From DAIDKA01 sp035487155 (GTDB taxonomy: Bacteria > Pseudomonadota > Gammaproteobacteria > Steroidobacterales > Steroidobacteraceae): DNA of 64,000 nucleotides. The position numbers were made by a program, and so were the translations under genes. The notes beneath the pieces were generated by a model. The model did no database searches and was not told the origin of the DNA. It saw nothing but the letters and a program-made list of their open reading frames with translations. The stretch is taken from NCBI GenBank assembly GCA_035487155.1, contig DATHMK010000033.1, forward strand, positions 1 through 64,000. Direction: 5' to 3'. Shown one piece after another: positions 51,162-60,825 of the stretch. The first letter of the stretch is position 1, and each line of letters begins with the position of its first letter.

Positions 51162-51988
51162 AGGATTCCGCCACCGCCGACCCACGCGGCGCACGCCAGC
51201 AGGCGCGGGCCATGGCCGGAGCGCGCGTGGAGGCAATGCCCACGGTGCCGGCAAGCGCAAGTACCGATCTGCCAGGAGGTGTCGCGGCGGAGAGCATGCT
51301 GTGGGAGGAGACGCTTGGAGCAGGCGGCTATGCCTGCAAGGAAATCGGGCGCGGCGCCCGCTTGCGTCTCACCGACCTACATGGGGATGCGTGCGTGTCG
51401 ATGCTCGTATTTAACGCCGAGCGGCCCAGTGAGCGCTTGAACGTCGCGGACACGCTGAAAGTGCAGTGGAGTGCTCATCTGCAAGCGGGTCGACTGCTGC
51501 TGTCGGACATGGGCCGGGTTCTGCTGAGCATCCTGGAGGATCAAGCCCAAACCCACGATGCGTTCTGCGGGCCTTCAAGTGAACGCGCCAATGCGCGCAA
51601 GTACGGCAGCGGAGCCAACTGGAGTGACAAACCGAGTGCCCGCGACCGACTGTTACTGGGCGCAGCCAAGTTCGGTCTGGGGGCAAGGGATGTGCACCCG
51701 TGCATCAACTGGTTCAAAGCGGTGCACATAGCACCCGACGGCACCACGATGCTGCAGGCGGGGCCATTCGCCCCAGGCCGGGCACTGACATTGCGCGCCG
51801 AAATGAACGTCATCATCGTGCTCGCCAACTGTCCGCATGTGCTCGATCCGCGCCCCGATTATAGGGTAACGCCGGTCCGGGTTTCGGCATGGCGAGGCGC
51901 AATAGCGAGTCCTGAGGATGCGGTTCGCAACGCTACACCTGAAGCCTCGCGCGCCTACCTGAACGTCGATGAGTATTTCCATCGCTGA
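51158..51988 (+). CDS. cgdA: Carboxyguanidine deiminase-type subunit (UAAP1/DUF1989)
   Basis: 276 residues. Formerly 'urea carboxylase-associated protein 1': LRLTDLHGDACVSMLVFNAE, ERLNVADTLKVQW, LLLSDMGRVLLSI and LRAEMNVIIVLANCPHVLD are the family blocks. With its partner it removes ammonia from carboxyguanidine to give allophanate, as shown for Pseudomonas homologues. An N-terminal extension of about 50 residues (alternative Met at about 20, 26 or 48) is unusual, and DTxGxHD reads DQAQTHDAFCG. Cytoplasmic. The ATG overlaps the regulator stop by 4 bp. Confidence 0.85.
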   Translation: MKDSATADPRGARQQARAMAGARVEAMPTVPASASTDLPGGVAAESMLWEETLGAGGYACKEIGRGARLRLTDLHGDACVSMLVFNAERPSERLNVADTLKVQWSAHLQAGRLLLSDMGRVLLSILEDQAQTHDAFCGPSSERANARKYGSGANWSDKPSARDRLLLGAAKFGLGARDVHPCINWFKAVHIAPDGTTMLQAGPFAPGRALTLRAEMNVIIVLANCPHVLDPRPDYRVTPVRVSAWRGAIASPEDAVRNATPEASRAYLNVDEYFHR

Positions 51989-52039
51989 GATTGCACACAA
52001 ATTGCACAGACCTGGAGACCAGGAGTGCTCCGCCAACCC

Positions 52040-52687
52040 ATGAGCGATTTAACCACCATCGAACCACTGCGCGACATACTGCTCGATGAGGTCATTGCCG
52101 CGCGCGCGCCCTGGGATCACCTCGTGCAGGCGGGCCAGACGCTGCGCATCCTCGACCTGGAAGGCAATCAGGCGGTCGACTTCCTGCTATATGCCGCACA
52201 TGATGACACTGAGCGCTACAGTGCGCAGGACACTATTTCGACACAGCAGAATGTGTTCCTGCGCACCGGCAGCGTGCTGATGTCGAATGAGGGGCGGCCC
52301 ATGGCGCGGATCGCGGCCACTACGGTCGCCTACCATGACACCGTCGGCGGGGCGTGCAGCTGCGAGAGCAATACGCTGCGCTATGGCCATCACACCAAAT
52401 CACAGCATGCCTGCGTAGAGAATTTCCTGCTCGCCAATGCCCGTTACGGCCGAACCAAGCGCGACATCGTCTCGAACATCAATTGGTTTATGAACGTCCC
52501 GATCGAGGCCGATGGCACTCTTGGAATAGTCGACGGGATCTCGGCCCCAGGTCTCTATGTGGACTTGGAGATGCTGATGGACGTCATCGTGATCATTTCC
52601 AATTGCCCCCAGATCAATAATCCGTGCAATGGCTTCAAGCCAACGCCGGTGCGGGTGTTTATTGCGGCCGGGGGCGCCCGGCGCTAA
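52040..52687 (+). CDS. cgdB: Carboxyguanidine deiminase-type subunit (UAAP2/DUF1989)
   Basis: About 215 residues. Family blocks: LRILDLEGNQAVDFLLY, ERYSAQDTISTQQ, GGACSCESNTLRYG, NINWFMNVPIEADG and ISNCPQINNPCNGFKPTPV. Cys and His positions of the zinc site are intact, unlike the diverged partner. Start is either ATG 52040 or GTG 52025; the GTG has GGAG seven bases upstream, the ATG gives the family-typical N terminus. It lies between UAAP1 and the carboxylase. Role: second subunit of the deiminase. Confidence 0.88.
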   Translation: MSDLTTIEPLRDILLDEVIAARAPWDHLVQAGQTLRILDLEGNQAVDFLLYAAHDDTERYSAQDTISTQQNVFLRTGSVLMSNEGRPMARIAATTVAYHDTVGGACSCESNTLRYGHHTKSQHACVENFLLANARYGRTKRDIVSNINWFMNVPIEADGTLGIVDGISAPGLYVDLEMLMDVIVIISNCPQINNPCNGFKPTPVRVFIAAGGARR

Positions 52688-52699
52688 TGGAAGCTTGCT

Positions 52700-55600
52700 G
52701 TGCTTGAGAAGGTTCTCATTGCCAATCGTGGTGCCATTGCCTGCCGCATATTGCGTACGCTGCGGCGGCTGGGCGTCGCCTCGGTGGCGGTGTTCTCCGA
52801 AGCGGATGCCGGCTCGCTGCACGTCGCTCAGGCCGACGAGGCGATATGCATCGGGGCGCCTCAGGCGAGCGCCAGTTATCTCAACGGCGCGGCGTTGATC
52901 GCCGCGGCGCGCGAGTCCGGCGCCCAGGCCATTCATCCTGGATATGGCTTCTTGAGCGAAAACGCGGATTTTGCCGCACAGTGCGAGACGGCCGGCCTGG
53001 TGTTCATTGGTCCGACGCCGCAGAACATACGCGCCTTTGGGCTCAAGCATCGCGCGCGCGCCATAGCGCGCGCTCAGTCCGTGCCGCTGGTGCCGGGGTC
53101 CGAGCTGCTGGAAGACCTGCCGGCTGCGTGTGCCGCGGCGCGGCGCATCGGCTTCCCCCTCATGCTCAAGGCGACCGGAGGTGGCGGTGGCATCGGCATG
53201 CGCGAGTGCGCGGACCTGCGGGCCCTGGAGGAGGCTTTCCCAGTCGTTTCCCGGCTCGCGGCCAGCAATTTTCGCGACGCTGGCGTGTATCTGGAGCGCT
53301 TGCTGCCCGAGGCCCGCCATGTCGAGGTACAGATCTTTGGCGATGGCACGGGTCGTGTCGTGGCGCTGGGGGAGCGGGATTGCTCGTTACAGCGGCGTCA
53401 CCAGAAGGTCATCGAAGAGGCGCCGGCGCCCCATCTCGCATCCGACCTGCGTTCCGCTCTTGCCGCGAATGCGGTCCGGCTCACAGCGGCGGTCGAATAT
53501 CGATCCGCCGGGACTGTGGAGTTTCTGGTGGATCCGGCGCGCGAGGAGTTCTATTTCCTCGAGGTCAATACCCGATTGCAGGTGGAACATGCGGTCACGG
53601 AGGAGATAACGGGTGTCGATCTTATCGAGTGGATGGTGCGCGGCGGCGGGGGAGACTACAGCTTTCTAGATGAGTGGAGGACGCCGCGCCGCCCGGCAGG
53701 TGGCGCACCCGGCTGCTCAATTCAGGCGCGCCTGTACGCCGAGGATCCCGCAGAGGAGAACCGCCCAAGTAGCGGTACCTTGACGCACGTGGAGTTGCCG
53801 ACGGACGTGCGCGTGGAGACGTGGGTTACGACCGGCACGGAGGTGAGCACCCACTACGACCCGCTGCTGGCAAAGCTGATAGTAACCGGTGCCGATCGTC
53901 CGGCGGCGGTGGCGGCCCTGCAGCGAGCGCTTTCCAGGATGCGCCTGGCGGGCATTGAGACCAATCTCGAATGGCTGAAGCAGATCGCCCACAGCGAAAT
54001 GTTCATCTCCGGGAGAGTGTCCACCCGGGCACTTGCAGGCGTGCCTTACGTGTCGCACGCCGTGCGCGTGCTCAGTGGCGGTTTGGCGACGAGCATTCAG
54101 GACTACCCTGGACGACAGGGATACTGGCACGTGGGCGTGCCACCATCCGGACCCATGGACGCTCTTGCGTTTCGCCTGGGGAATCGCCTTTTGGGCAACC
54201 CGGAAGGTGCCCCGGGACTTGAGGTTACGGCGCTGGGCCCGACGCTTTACTTCGGCTGCGCCACCTCCGTGTGCCTGGCCGGCGCGGACACCAGCGCGCA
54301 CCTGGATGGGATCTTGCTGGAACCTTACTCAGTGACGGCAGTAGGGGCCGGCCAGACTCTGAAGCTTGGACGCGTCAGCGGACCCGGCCTGCGCGCCTAT
54401 GTACTCTTCCGTGGGGGTCTGGAGGTTGCACCGTACCTGGGCAGCTGCTCGACTTTCACATTGGGAGGCTTCGGGGGACATGCGGGACGCAACCTCGTGG
54501 CAGGGGACGTCCTGCGTCTCGGTTCTGCCGATCCGCCAGTCGTGGCTGGGCCGCACCCCGCGAAGTCCGAACGCCTGCGAGCCCCGGCACTCACGCACGA
54601 CTGGCATGTGCGGGTGCTGTACGGTCCGCACGCGGCACCGGACTTCTTTACGCAGGCGGATATCGAGACCATCCTGGGCGCGCAGTGGAAGGTCCACTAC
54701 AACTCCAGCCGCACTGGGGTGCGCCTGATTGGTCCGAAGCCGCAGTGGGCACGTCGTGACGGCGGGGAGGCCGGCCTGCATCCTTCGAATATTCACGATA
54801 ACGCGTACGCGGTGGGCGCACTCGATTTCACGGGTGACATGCCGATCATTCTGGGACCCGACGGGCCCTCCCTCGGCGGCTTCGTCTGTCCGTTCGTCGT
54901 GATCAGTGCAGACCTGTGGAAACTCGGTCAGCTCGCTCCAGGAGATCATGTGCAGCTGGAGTGCGTCGACGAATCGACCGCACGTTCGGCCGAGCAGGCC
55001 CTGAACGAGTCGCTGGCGCGCGGCTCGGTCTGTGATCTCGACAGTGCGGAGCAGCAGCCGCCCAAGGGCTCTGACGGGCGTTCGCGGAGCGCCGCCGTCC
55101 TCGTGACTCTTGACGAAAATGAGTCGCGGCCGAGGACGCTCTACCGCCGTCAAGGCGATCGGCATGTACTCATTGAATACGGGCCGATCGTACTGGATCT
55201 GACATTGCGGCTGCGGGTGCACGCCCTGATGCTGGAGTTGGAGCGTATCAAGCTCAAGGGCATCCGCGACGTGACGCCGGGCATCCGCTCGCTGCAGATT
55301 CATTACGATCCGGACGTTCTGTCACTGGATATGCTGCTGCGTATTCTGGTGGACTGTGAGGAGCGCCTGGGAAGTCTGCAGGACTTCGAGATCCCGTCCC
55401 GAGTCGTGTGGTTGCCGCTTTCCTTTGCGGACCCGGCGGTCGCACAGACCGTGGAACGCTACATGAGCTCGGTGCGTGCGGATGCGCCCTGGTGTCCTGA
55501 CAATATCGAGTTCATCAAACGCATCAACGGCCTGTCCTCGATAGAGGACGTGCAACGGATTGTGTTCGCGGCGCGTTACATGGTGTTGGGTCTGGGGGAT

Positions 55601-56374
55601 GTCTATCTCGGCGCCCCGGTGGCCGTGCCACTTGACCCGCGCCATCGTCTCGTGACAACCAAGTACAACCCCGCACGCACCTGGACGCCCCCAAATGTCG
55701 TAGGCATAGGCGGGGCGTACCTGTGCATCTATGGCATGGAGGGCCCGGGTGGCTATCAGCTCTTCGGGCGCACCGTGCAGGTCTGGAACTCATACCGGCG
55801 CAGCGGTGAATTTCAAGAGCTGCCCTGGTTGCTGCGCTTCTTCGATCAGATCCGCTTCTTTCCAGTGACTCACGCCGAACTGAACGAATGGCGCCGCGAT
55901 TTTCCCGTGGGCCGGCGTGCCCTGCGGATCGAGTCCGAGACCTTTCGGTTGGCGGACTACCAGCGCTTCTTGCACCAGGAGCGGGCCGGCATTGAAGCGT
56001 TCCAGCAAACTCGCCAAGCCGCCTTCGATGCAGAAAGAGAGGCGTGGGTTCGGCGCAACGAGTTGTCGCCCGAGGCGCCGTCGACTGAAGACACCATTGC
56101 ACCGCAAGCCCCGAGCGTGCCGCTGGGCTCCGAGCTCATCGAAGCGCCGTTGGGCGGGAATGTCTGGCGAGTTCAGGTGCGTCCCGGCGACCGCATTGAG
56201 AAGGGCTCAGTCATCGCCGCGATCGAAGCGATGAAGACCGAGTGCACAGTTCCGAGTCCCGTCGCCGGTATTGTACGGGCGGTCTATATCCGGGAGCGGC
56301 AGGCAATTGCCCCCGGCATGGCACTCATCGCACTTGAACCCGACGCGACCGGCACTTCAACGGGGCATGGTTGA
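52700..56374 (+). CDS. Urea/guanidine carboxylase, biotin-dependent
   Basis: 1224 residues, full length. Order: biotin carboxylase with ATP-grasp (VLIANRGAIACRILRTLRRL, TGGGGGIGM, EVNTRLQVEH), two carboxyltransferase sections of the KipI/KipA kind (GGLATSIQDYPGRQGYW; GIRSLQIHYDP; GGAYLCIYGMEGPGGYQLFG) and a biotinyl domain with Lys1179 in EAMKTE. It carboxylates urea or guanidine with ATP and bicarbonate. The riboswitch and the two deiminase-type neighbours argue for guanidine. GTG start at 52700, 12 bp after UAAP2. The discriminating carboxyltransferase residue was not checked by alignment. Confidence 0.92.
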   Translation: MLEKVLIANRGAIACRILRTLRRLGVASVAVFSEADAGSLHVAQADEAICIGAPQASASYLNGAALIAAARESGAQAIHPGYGFLSENADFAAQCETAGLVFIGPTPQNIRAFGLKHRARAIARAQSVPLVPGSELLEDLPAACAAARRIGFPLMLKATGGGGGIGMRECADLRALEEAFPVVSRLAASNFRDAGVYLERLLPEARHVEVQIFGDGTGRVVALGERDCSLQRRHQKVIEEAPAPHLASDLRSALAANAVRLTAAVEYRSAGTVEFLVDPAREEFYFLEVNTRLQVEHAVTEEITGVDLIEWMVRGGGGDYSFLDEWRTPRRPAGGAPGCSIQARLYAEDPAEENRPSSGTLTHVELPTDVRVETWVTTGTEVSTHYDPLLAKLIVTGADRPAAVAALQRALSRMRLAGIETNLEWLKQIAHSEMFISGRVSTRALAGVPYVSHAVRVLSGGLATSIQDYPGRQGYWHVGVPPSGPMDALAFRLGNRLLGNPEGAPGLEVTALGPTLYFGCATSVCLAGADTSAHLDGILLEPYSVTAVGAGQTLKLGRVSGPGLRAYVLFRGGLEVAPYLGSCSTFTLGGFGGHAGRNLVAGDVLRLGSADPPVVAGPHPAKSERLRAPALTHDWHVRVLYGPHAAPDFFTQADIETILGAQWKVHYNSSRTGVRLIGPKPQWARRDGGEAGLHPSNIHDNAYAVGALDFTGDMPIILGPDGPSLGGFVCPFVVISADLWKLGQLAPGDHVQLECVDESTARSAEQALNESLARGSVCDLDSAEQQPPKGSDGRSRSAAVLVTLDENESRPRTLYRRQGDRHVLIEYGPIVLDLTLRLRVHALMLELERIKLKGIRDVTPGIRSLQIHYDPDVLSLDMLLRILVDCEERLGSLQDFEIPSRVVWLPLSFADPAVAQTVERYMSSVRADAPWCPDNIEFIKRINGLSSIEDVQRIVFAARYMVLGLGDVYLGAPVAVPLDPRHRLVTTKYNPARTWTPPNVVGIGGAYLCIYGMEGPGGYQLFGRTVQVWNSYRRSGEFQELPWLLRFFDQIRFFPVTHAELNEWRRDFPVGRRALRIESETFRLADYQRFLHQERAGIEAFQQTRQAAFDAEREAWVRRNELSPEAPSTEDTIAPQAPSVPLGSELIEAPLGGNVWRVQVRPGDRIEKGSVIAAIEAMKTECTVPSPVAGIVRAVYIRERQAIAPGMALIALEPDATGTSTGHG

Positions 56375-56375
56375 C

Positions 56376-58187
56376 ATGGACGCAAAGCATCTGGAATGGA
56401 CGGTCAGTGCGATCGCCCGGGACGTCAACGCCGGCGCCCGCAGCGCCACCGCCGTGGTGAGCGAGGCCCTCGCGCGCGCGCGCGCTTACGATGAGATTCA
56501 GCCTCAGGTATGGATCAGTCGCGCAGCCGATTCGGAGCTGCTCGGGCAGGCGGCCCGTATTGATGAGCGGGTTGCCGCCGGTGAGCGGCTCACACTCGCC
56601 GGGGTGCCGGTTGCGGTCAAGGACAACATTGATGTTGCAGGCTTCGCGACCACGGCAGCCTGCCCCCAGTTCGCCTATCGGCCGGCGCGCTCTGCGATGG
56701 TCATCGAACATCTGATCAGGGCCGGGGCGATCGTGATTGGCAAGACCAATCTGGATCAGTTCGCCACCGGCCTGGTCGGAACCCGCAGCCCTTACGGCGC
56801 GGTCGGCTGTGCATTCAATCGAGAATATGTGAGTGGCGGGTCGAGTTCTGGGTCCGCCGTGGCGGTCGCCGCGGGAGTCGTGCCGCTGGCTCTAGGTTCG
56901 GATACCGCCGGCTCCGGACGCGTTCCCGCGGCCTTCAACCATCTATTTGGCTTCAAGCCCACGCGGGGCCGCTGGAGCACGCGTGGACTGCTGCCAGCCT
57001 GCCGCAGCCTCGACTGCATTTCCACTTTCACGGTGAGCGCGGCGGATGCCGCGCTCGTCGACGCCGTCCTGGCGCAATTTGATGTCGAAGATCCCTTTTC
57101 GAGGCGTGCAGCGGCGCCACTGGCTGCAATCGGGACCGGCTTCCGGTTCGGGGTACCACAGCCGGCGCAGCTGGCGGAACTCGCACCCGAGGATGCCGGG
57201 TGTTATGCCGCCGCCTGCGCTCGGCTGCAAGCCGTCGGCGGCACTCCAGTCATTGTCGATGTGTCGCCACTCATCGAGGCTGCAGGCCTGCTGTACGGCG
57301 GGCCATGGGTCGCCGAGCGCACGGCTGTGGTGGAGGAACTGCTCGATAAACAGCCCGGAGCCATCCATCCGGTGGTGCGTGCCATCGTGCAGGCGGCCAA
57401 AGGACTTTCCGCAGTCGACGCATTCCGCGGTTTGTACGCCCAGCAGCGTTGTGCGCGCACCGCGGAGGGCCTGTGGGAGCGAATCGACGTGCTGTTGCTG
57501 CCAACTACGCCGACGACCTATCGGGTCAGCGAGGTACTGGCCGAGCCGGTGGGCCTCAATGCACATCTGGGTCGGTATACCAACTTCGTGAATCTGCTCG
57601 ATATGAGTGCGATGGCCTTACCCGCCGGTTTCCGCAGTAACGCCACCGGGGCGGGTGTGAGTCTGATCGGCCCCGCGTGGGCTGACGCCGGCCTGCTCGC
57701 GCTCGCCGCTCGCTATTCCCAGGATCTCAAGTTCAAGGTGCCGCCGCTGGATACGAAGGCGCGGCCGGCGCAAGTCCGGCTGGCGGTCGTGGGTGCCCAT
57801 CTGTCCGGCATGCCCCTGCATTGGCAATTGAGTTCCCGTTCCGCGCGCTTCGTGGAACGTACCCACACCGCGCCGCTCTACAGGCTCTATGCGATGACGG
57901 CTCAGATCCCGTCAAAGCCGGCGCTGGTGCATGTGGGGCCTGACGGGGCGGCAATCGAAACTGAGATTTATGAGCTCGATGCCGCTCACTTCGGGAGCTT
58001 CGTGAATGAAGTACCCGCACCGCTGGCCATAGGCACGGTGGCGCTGGCCGATGGCTCGAGCGTCAAGGGCTTTGTCGCCGAGCCGCGGGCTATCATCGGT
58101 GCAACCGACATTACGGCCGACGGCGGCTGGCGCAGCTATCTCACCCGACTGGCAACAACCGCGCGAGCAACCGGAGCTTCGCAATGA
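56376..58187 (+). CDS. atzF: Allophanate hydrolase
   Basis: 603 residues. Amidase-signature domain with catalytic Lys82 (AVKDNIDVAG), the cis-Ser in GGSSSGSAVAV (about 157) and nucleophile Ser180 in GSDTAGSGRVP, plus the C-terminal allophanate-hydrolase domain (RLAVVGAHLSGMPLHWQL, LVHVGPDGAAIETEI). It splits allophanate to CO2 and two ammonia and finishes the pathway begun by the carboxylase. ATG at 56376 has GGGG ten bases upstream; ATG 56367 is an alternative overlapping the carboxylase end. Confidence 0.92.
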   Translation: MDAKHLEWTVSAIARDVNAGARSATAVVSEALARARAYDEIQPQVWISRAADSELLGQAARIDERVAAGERLTLAGVPVAVKDNIDVAGFATTAACPQFAYRPARSAMVIEHLIRAGAIVIGKTNLDQFATGLVGTRSPYGAVGCAFNREYVSGGSSSGSAVAVAAGVVPLALGSDTAGSGRVPAAFNHLFGFKPTRGRWSTRGLLPACRSLDCISTFTVSAADAALVDAVLAQFDVEDPFSRRAAAPLAAIGTGFRFGVPQPAQLAELAPEDAGCYAAACARLQAVGGTPVIVDVSPLIEAAGLLYGGPWVAERTAVVEELLDKQPGAIHPVVRAIVQAAKGLSAVDAFRGLYAQQRCARTAEGLWERIDVLLLPTTPTTYRVSEVLAEPVGLNAHLGRYTNFVNLLDMSAMALPAGFRSNATGAGVSLIGPAWADAGLLALAARYSQDLKFKVPPLDTKARPAQVRLAVVGAHLSGMPLHWQLSSRSARFVERTHTAPLYRLYAMTAQIPSKPALVHVGPDGAAIETEIYELDAAHFGSFVNEVPAPLAIGTVALADGSSVKGFVAEPRAIIGATDITADGGWRSYLTRLATTARATGASQ

Positions 58188-59191
58188 GTCGCATGAATCG
58201 AATTGTCCCTGTGATCGGCGCGCTGCTCATGGCGTGGGCCGCGGTAAGTCCTGTCCAGGCGCAAGTCAAGGTCGGCGTGTCTGACTGGACCGGTTGGGTC
58301 GCCTGGTATGTGGCACAGGATCAGGGTTTCTTCCGCAAATACGGCGCGGACGTAAAGCTCATCTGGTTCGCCAACTACAGTGACTCCATCTCAGCACTCT
58401 CCAGCGGGCAATTGGATGCCAATAGCCAAACCTGGTCCGACACTCTGGGTCCGATAGCCAAGGGGCTGCCGCTGAAGGCGGTACTCGTCAACGACAATTC
58501 CGCCGGCAATGATGCGCTCATGGTAGGCCCCAAAATCAAGAGCTTCGGGGACTTACGCCACCATACGGTGGCGCTTGAGCAATACAGTGTCTCGCACTTC
58601 GTGCTGTATACGGCACTCGCCCGCAATGGGTTGCAGCCCAATGACGTAACGGTCGTGAATCTGTCGGCCGGAGATGCCGCCGCGGCCTTCATGAGCGGGC
58701 GGGTGGACGCGGCAGTCGTATGGAATCCCTGGATCAGTCAGATTCAGAAGAGCGGCAAAGGCACGGCGTTATTCACTTCCGCGCAGATGCCCGGGCTGAT
58801 TCCGGATCTCCTGGTTGCGCAGGAACGCTCGATCCAGAGCAAGCGCAAGGACTTCATAGCCATGATTCGGGCCTGGTTTGACACCGAGGCATTCATCCGA
58901 GCGCAACCCGAACGGGCCGTCGCCATCATGTCAAAGGTTGTCGGAATGCCGCCTGACCAATACCGTGTCTTCCTACCCGGTACGCGCTTCTTCGATGCGG
59001 CGGCAAACCTCGAGGCATTCGATCCCAAAAACCCACGCAGCCTCGTGAGCGTCGCGCCGAACATCGCTGCCTTTCTTTTGTCGAACAAGTTGATCGACGG
59101 CCGCCCCGATGCCGCCAAGGGCGTGGATCGCTCGCTCATCGATGCAGCAATCGCTGCAGGAGCGGGGCCAGCGCCCGCCGTGAAGCCATGA
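58184..59191 (+). CDS. ABC substrate-binding protein (NMT1/SsuA-like)
   Basis: 335 residues with a signal peptide (ending SPVQAQ). KVGVSDWTGWVAWYVAQDQG, FFRKYGADVKLIWF and DAAVVWNPWI are typical of nitrate/taurine-type periplasmic binding proteins. It overlaps the allophanate hydrolase stop by 4 bp and is followed by its permease and ATPase. In riboswitch-controlled loci such importers carry guanidine or urea-related compounds; the ligand here is inferred. Confidence 0.9.
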   Translation: MSRMNRIVPVIGALLMAWAAVSPVQAQVKVGVSDWTGWVAWYVAQDQGFFRKYGADVKLIWFANYSDSISALSSGQLDANSQTWSDTLGPIAKGLPLKAVLVNDNSAGNDALMVGPKIKSFGDLRHHTVALEQYSVSHFVLYTALARNGLQPNDVTVVNLSAGDAAAAFMSGRVDAAVVWNPWISQIQKSGKGTALFTSAQMPGLIPDLLVAQERSIQSKRKDFIAMIRAWFDTEAFIRAQPERAVAIMSKVVGMPPDQYRVFLPGTRFFDAAANLEAFDPKNPRSLVSVAPNIAAFLLSNKLIDGRPDAAKGVDRSLIDAAIAAGAGPAPAVKP

Positions 59192-59985
59192 GCCAAAGCT
59201 CGGTATGGAAGATTCGCGGCTGGATGAGCCAGAGGAACTACTGGATCCTCGCGGCGGTGGGACTGGCGGTCCCGCTGGCCGGTTGGACGGTGCTGACCCT
59301 GCTCGGATCGGTAAGTCGCGTGTTCCTTCCGGGCCCGATCGATGTCCTGCAGCGGGTCGGGACCTGGTTTAGCGACGACCGTCTGCTCGACGACATCGCC
59401 ATCAGCAGCTTCCGAGTTACCGCCGGCTGGGCGCTCTCGGCGCTGGTCGCCATGCCGCTTGGTTTGTTGATCGGAAACTTCCGTGTGATGCAGGCCTTGT
59501 TTGAGCCCCTGACTGATTTTGTACGCTACATGCCGGCGGTCGCCTTCATTCCCCTGGTCATGCTTTGGGTTGGGATCGATGAGGCCGCCAAGGTCGCCAT
59601 CATCTTCATCGGCACTTTCTTTCAGATGGTGCTGATGGTGGCCGAGGACGTCCGCCGTGTGCCGATGGCTCAGATCGAAGCCGCTCAGACCATGGGCGCG
59701 ACGCGCTGTGAAGTGATAGAAAAGGTCATCGTTCCCTCCGCCAAGCCGGCCCTTCTGGACACCTTGCGCATCACCATGGGATGGGCCTGGACTTACCTGG
59801 TGGTTGCTGAATTGGTCGCCGCGAATTCCGGTTTGGGATATGCCATCATAAAGGCGCAGCGTTTCCTGCAAACCGACAAGATTTTCGCCGGCATCATACT
59901 TATCGGGACGATCGGGCTGGCAATGGATCAGACATTCCGCTTCATCCATAGACGGGCCTTTCCGTACCTGCATGTCCGGAGTTGA
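59188..59985 (+). CDS. ABC transporter permease (SsuC/TauC-like)
   Basis: 265 residues, about six membrane segments. The cytoplasmic EAA loop is visible as EAAQTMGATRCEVIEKVIVP. It forms the inner-membrane channel for the binding protein upstream (4 bp overlap) and works with the ATPase downstream (1 bp gap). Confidence 0.92.
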   Translation: MSQSSVWKIRGWMSQRNYWILAAVGLAVPLAGWTVLTLLGSVSRVFLPGPIDVLQRVGTWFSDDRLLDDIAISSFRVTAGWALSALVAMPLGLLIGNFRVMQALFEPLTDFVRYMPAVAFIPLVMLWVGIDEAAKVAIIFIGTFFQMVLMVAEDVRRVPMAQIEAAQTMGATRCEVIEKVIVPSAKPALLDTLRITMGWAWTYLVVAELVAANSGLGYAIIKAQRFLQTDKIFAGIILIGTIGLAMDQTFRFIHRRAFPYLHVRS

Positions 59986-59986
59986 T

Positions 59987-60808
59987 ATGAGCGCCATCAG
60001 TTGTCGGTCCGTGTGCAAGGTGTTCGGTGAAGGCCAGAAGCGAGTGACGGCGCTTGACAACGTGAGCCTGGATATCGCCGACGGTGAGTTTGTTACCTTC
60101 GTTGGCGCATCAGGTTGCGGCAAGTCCACGTTGCTTCGGATACTTGCGGGGCTTGAAACGCAATCGGCCGGTACTATCAGGGCAGGCGCAGCGCTGGTGG
60201 TCGGACCTGGCGCCGACCGGGCGATGGTATTTCAGGACTACAGCCTGTATCCGTGGCTTACCGTCATCGGCAACATCAAGTTTCCGCGGCAGTTGGCGGC
60301 GCACACCCGGGATCGGACCAGTGCCGACGTCGAAAGTGCCTCAGGCCGGGCCGACGCGCTGCTGCGTCTGATGGGTTTGAGTCACGTCGCCCACGCCTAC
60401 CCTTCGCAGCTCTCCGGCGGGATGCAGCAACGCGTGGCGATAGCGCGGGCCTTGATGACGCGTCCCCGACTTCTGCTCATGGATGAGCCCTTCGGAGCTC
60501 TGGATGCGCAGACACGCGAGGTCATGCACGATCTCATACTGCACGTTTCGGCACTCGAGGCCTGCACAGTCCTGTTCGTGACGCATGACGTGGAGGAAGC
60601 CATCTATCTGGGCCGTCGCGTGATTCTCATGGCGCCGCGTCCGGGTCGCGTCGACTCGATCTATGACGTGCCGCTTCCAGCTGAGCGTGTGCTGACCATG
60701 AAATATACGCCCGAGTTCCTCGCCCTGCGGTTTCAGATCCTTGAGCGCATACGCGAGACATCCGGACTGCGCACTGATCTGGGCCTGCTGCAGCGGCTGT
60801 CGCAATAA
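59987..60808 (+). CDS. ABC transporter ATP-binding protein
   Basis: 273 residues. Walker A GASGCGKST (40-48), signature LSGGMQQR, Walker B RLLLMDEPFGALD and the switch His in FVTHDVEEAI are all intact. It energises the importer. ATG at 59987 has GGAG seven bases upstream; ATG 59972 lies inside the permease gene. Confidence 0.93.
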   Translation: MSAISCRSVCKVFGEGQKRVTALDNVSLDIADGEFVTFVGASGCGKSTLLRILAGLETQSAGTIRAGAALVVGPGADRAMVFQDYSLYPWLTVIGNIKFPRQLAAHTRDRTSADVESASGRADALLRLMGLSHVAHAYPSQLSGGMQQRVAIARALMTRPRLLLMDEPFGALDAQTREVMHDLILHVSALEACTVLFVTHDVEEAIYLGRRVILMAPRPGRVDSIYDVPLPAERVLTMKYTPEFLALRFQILERIRETSGLRTDLGLLQRLSQ

Positions 60809-60825
60809 GCGGTGACAACGCAGAT

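Noticed and set aside
58744..60129. Minus-strand open frame of 461 codons
   Set aside because: It crosses three well-defined ABC transporter genes on the + strand and has unlike-protein composition (His/Asp/Gln-rich).
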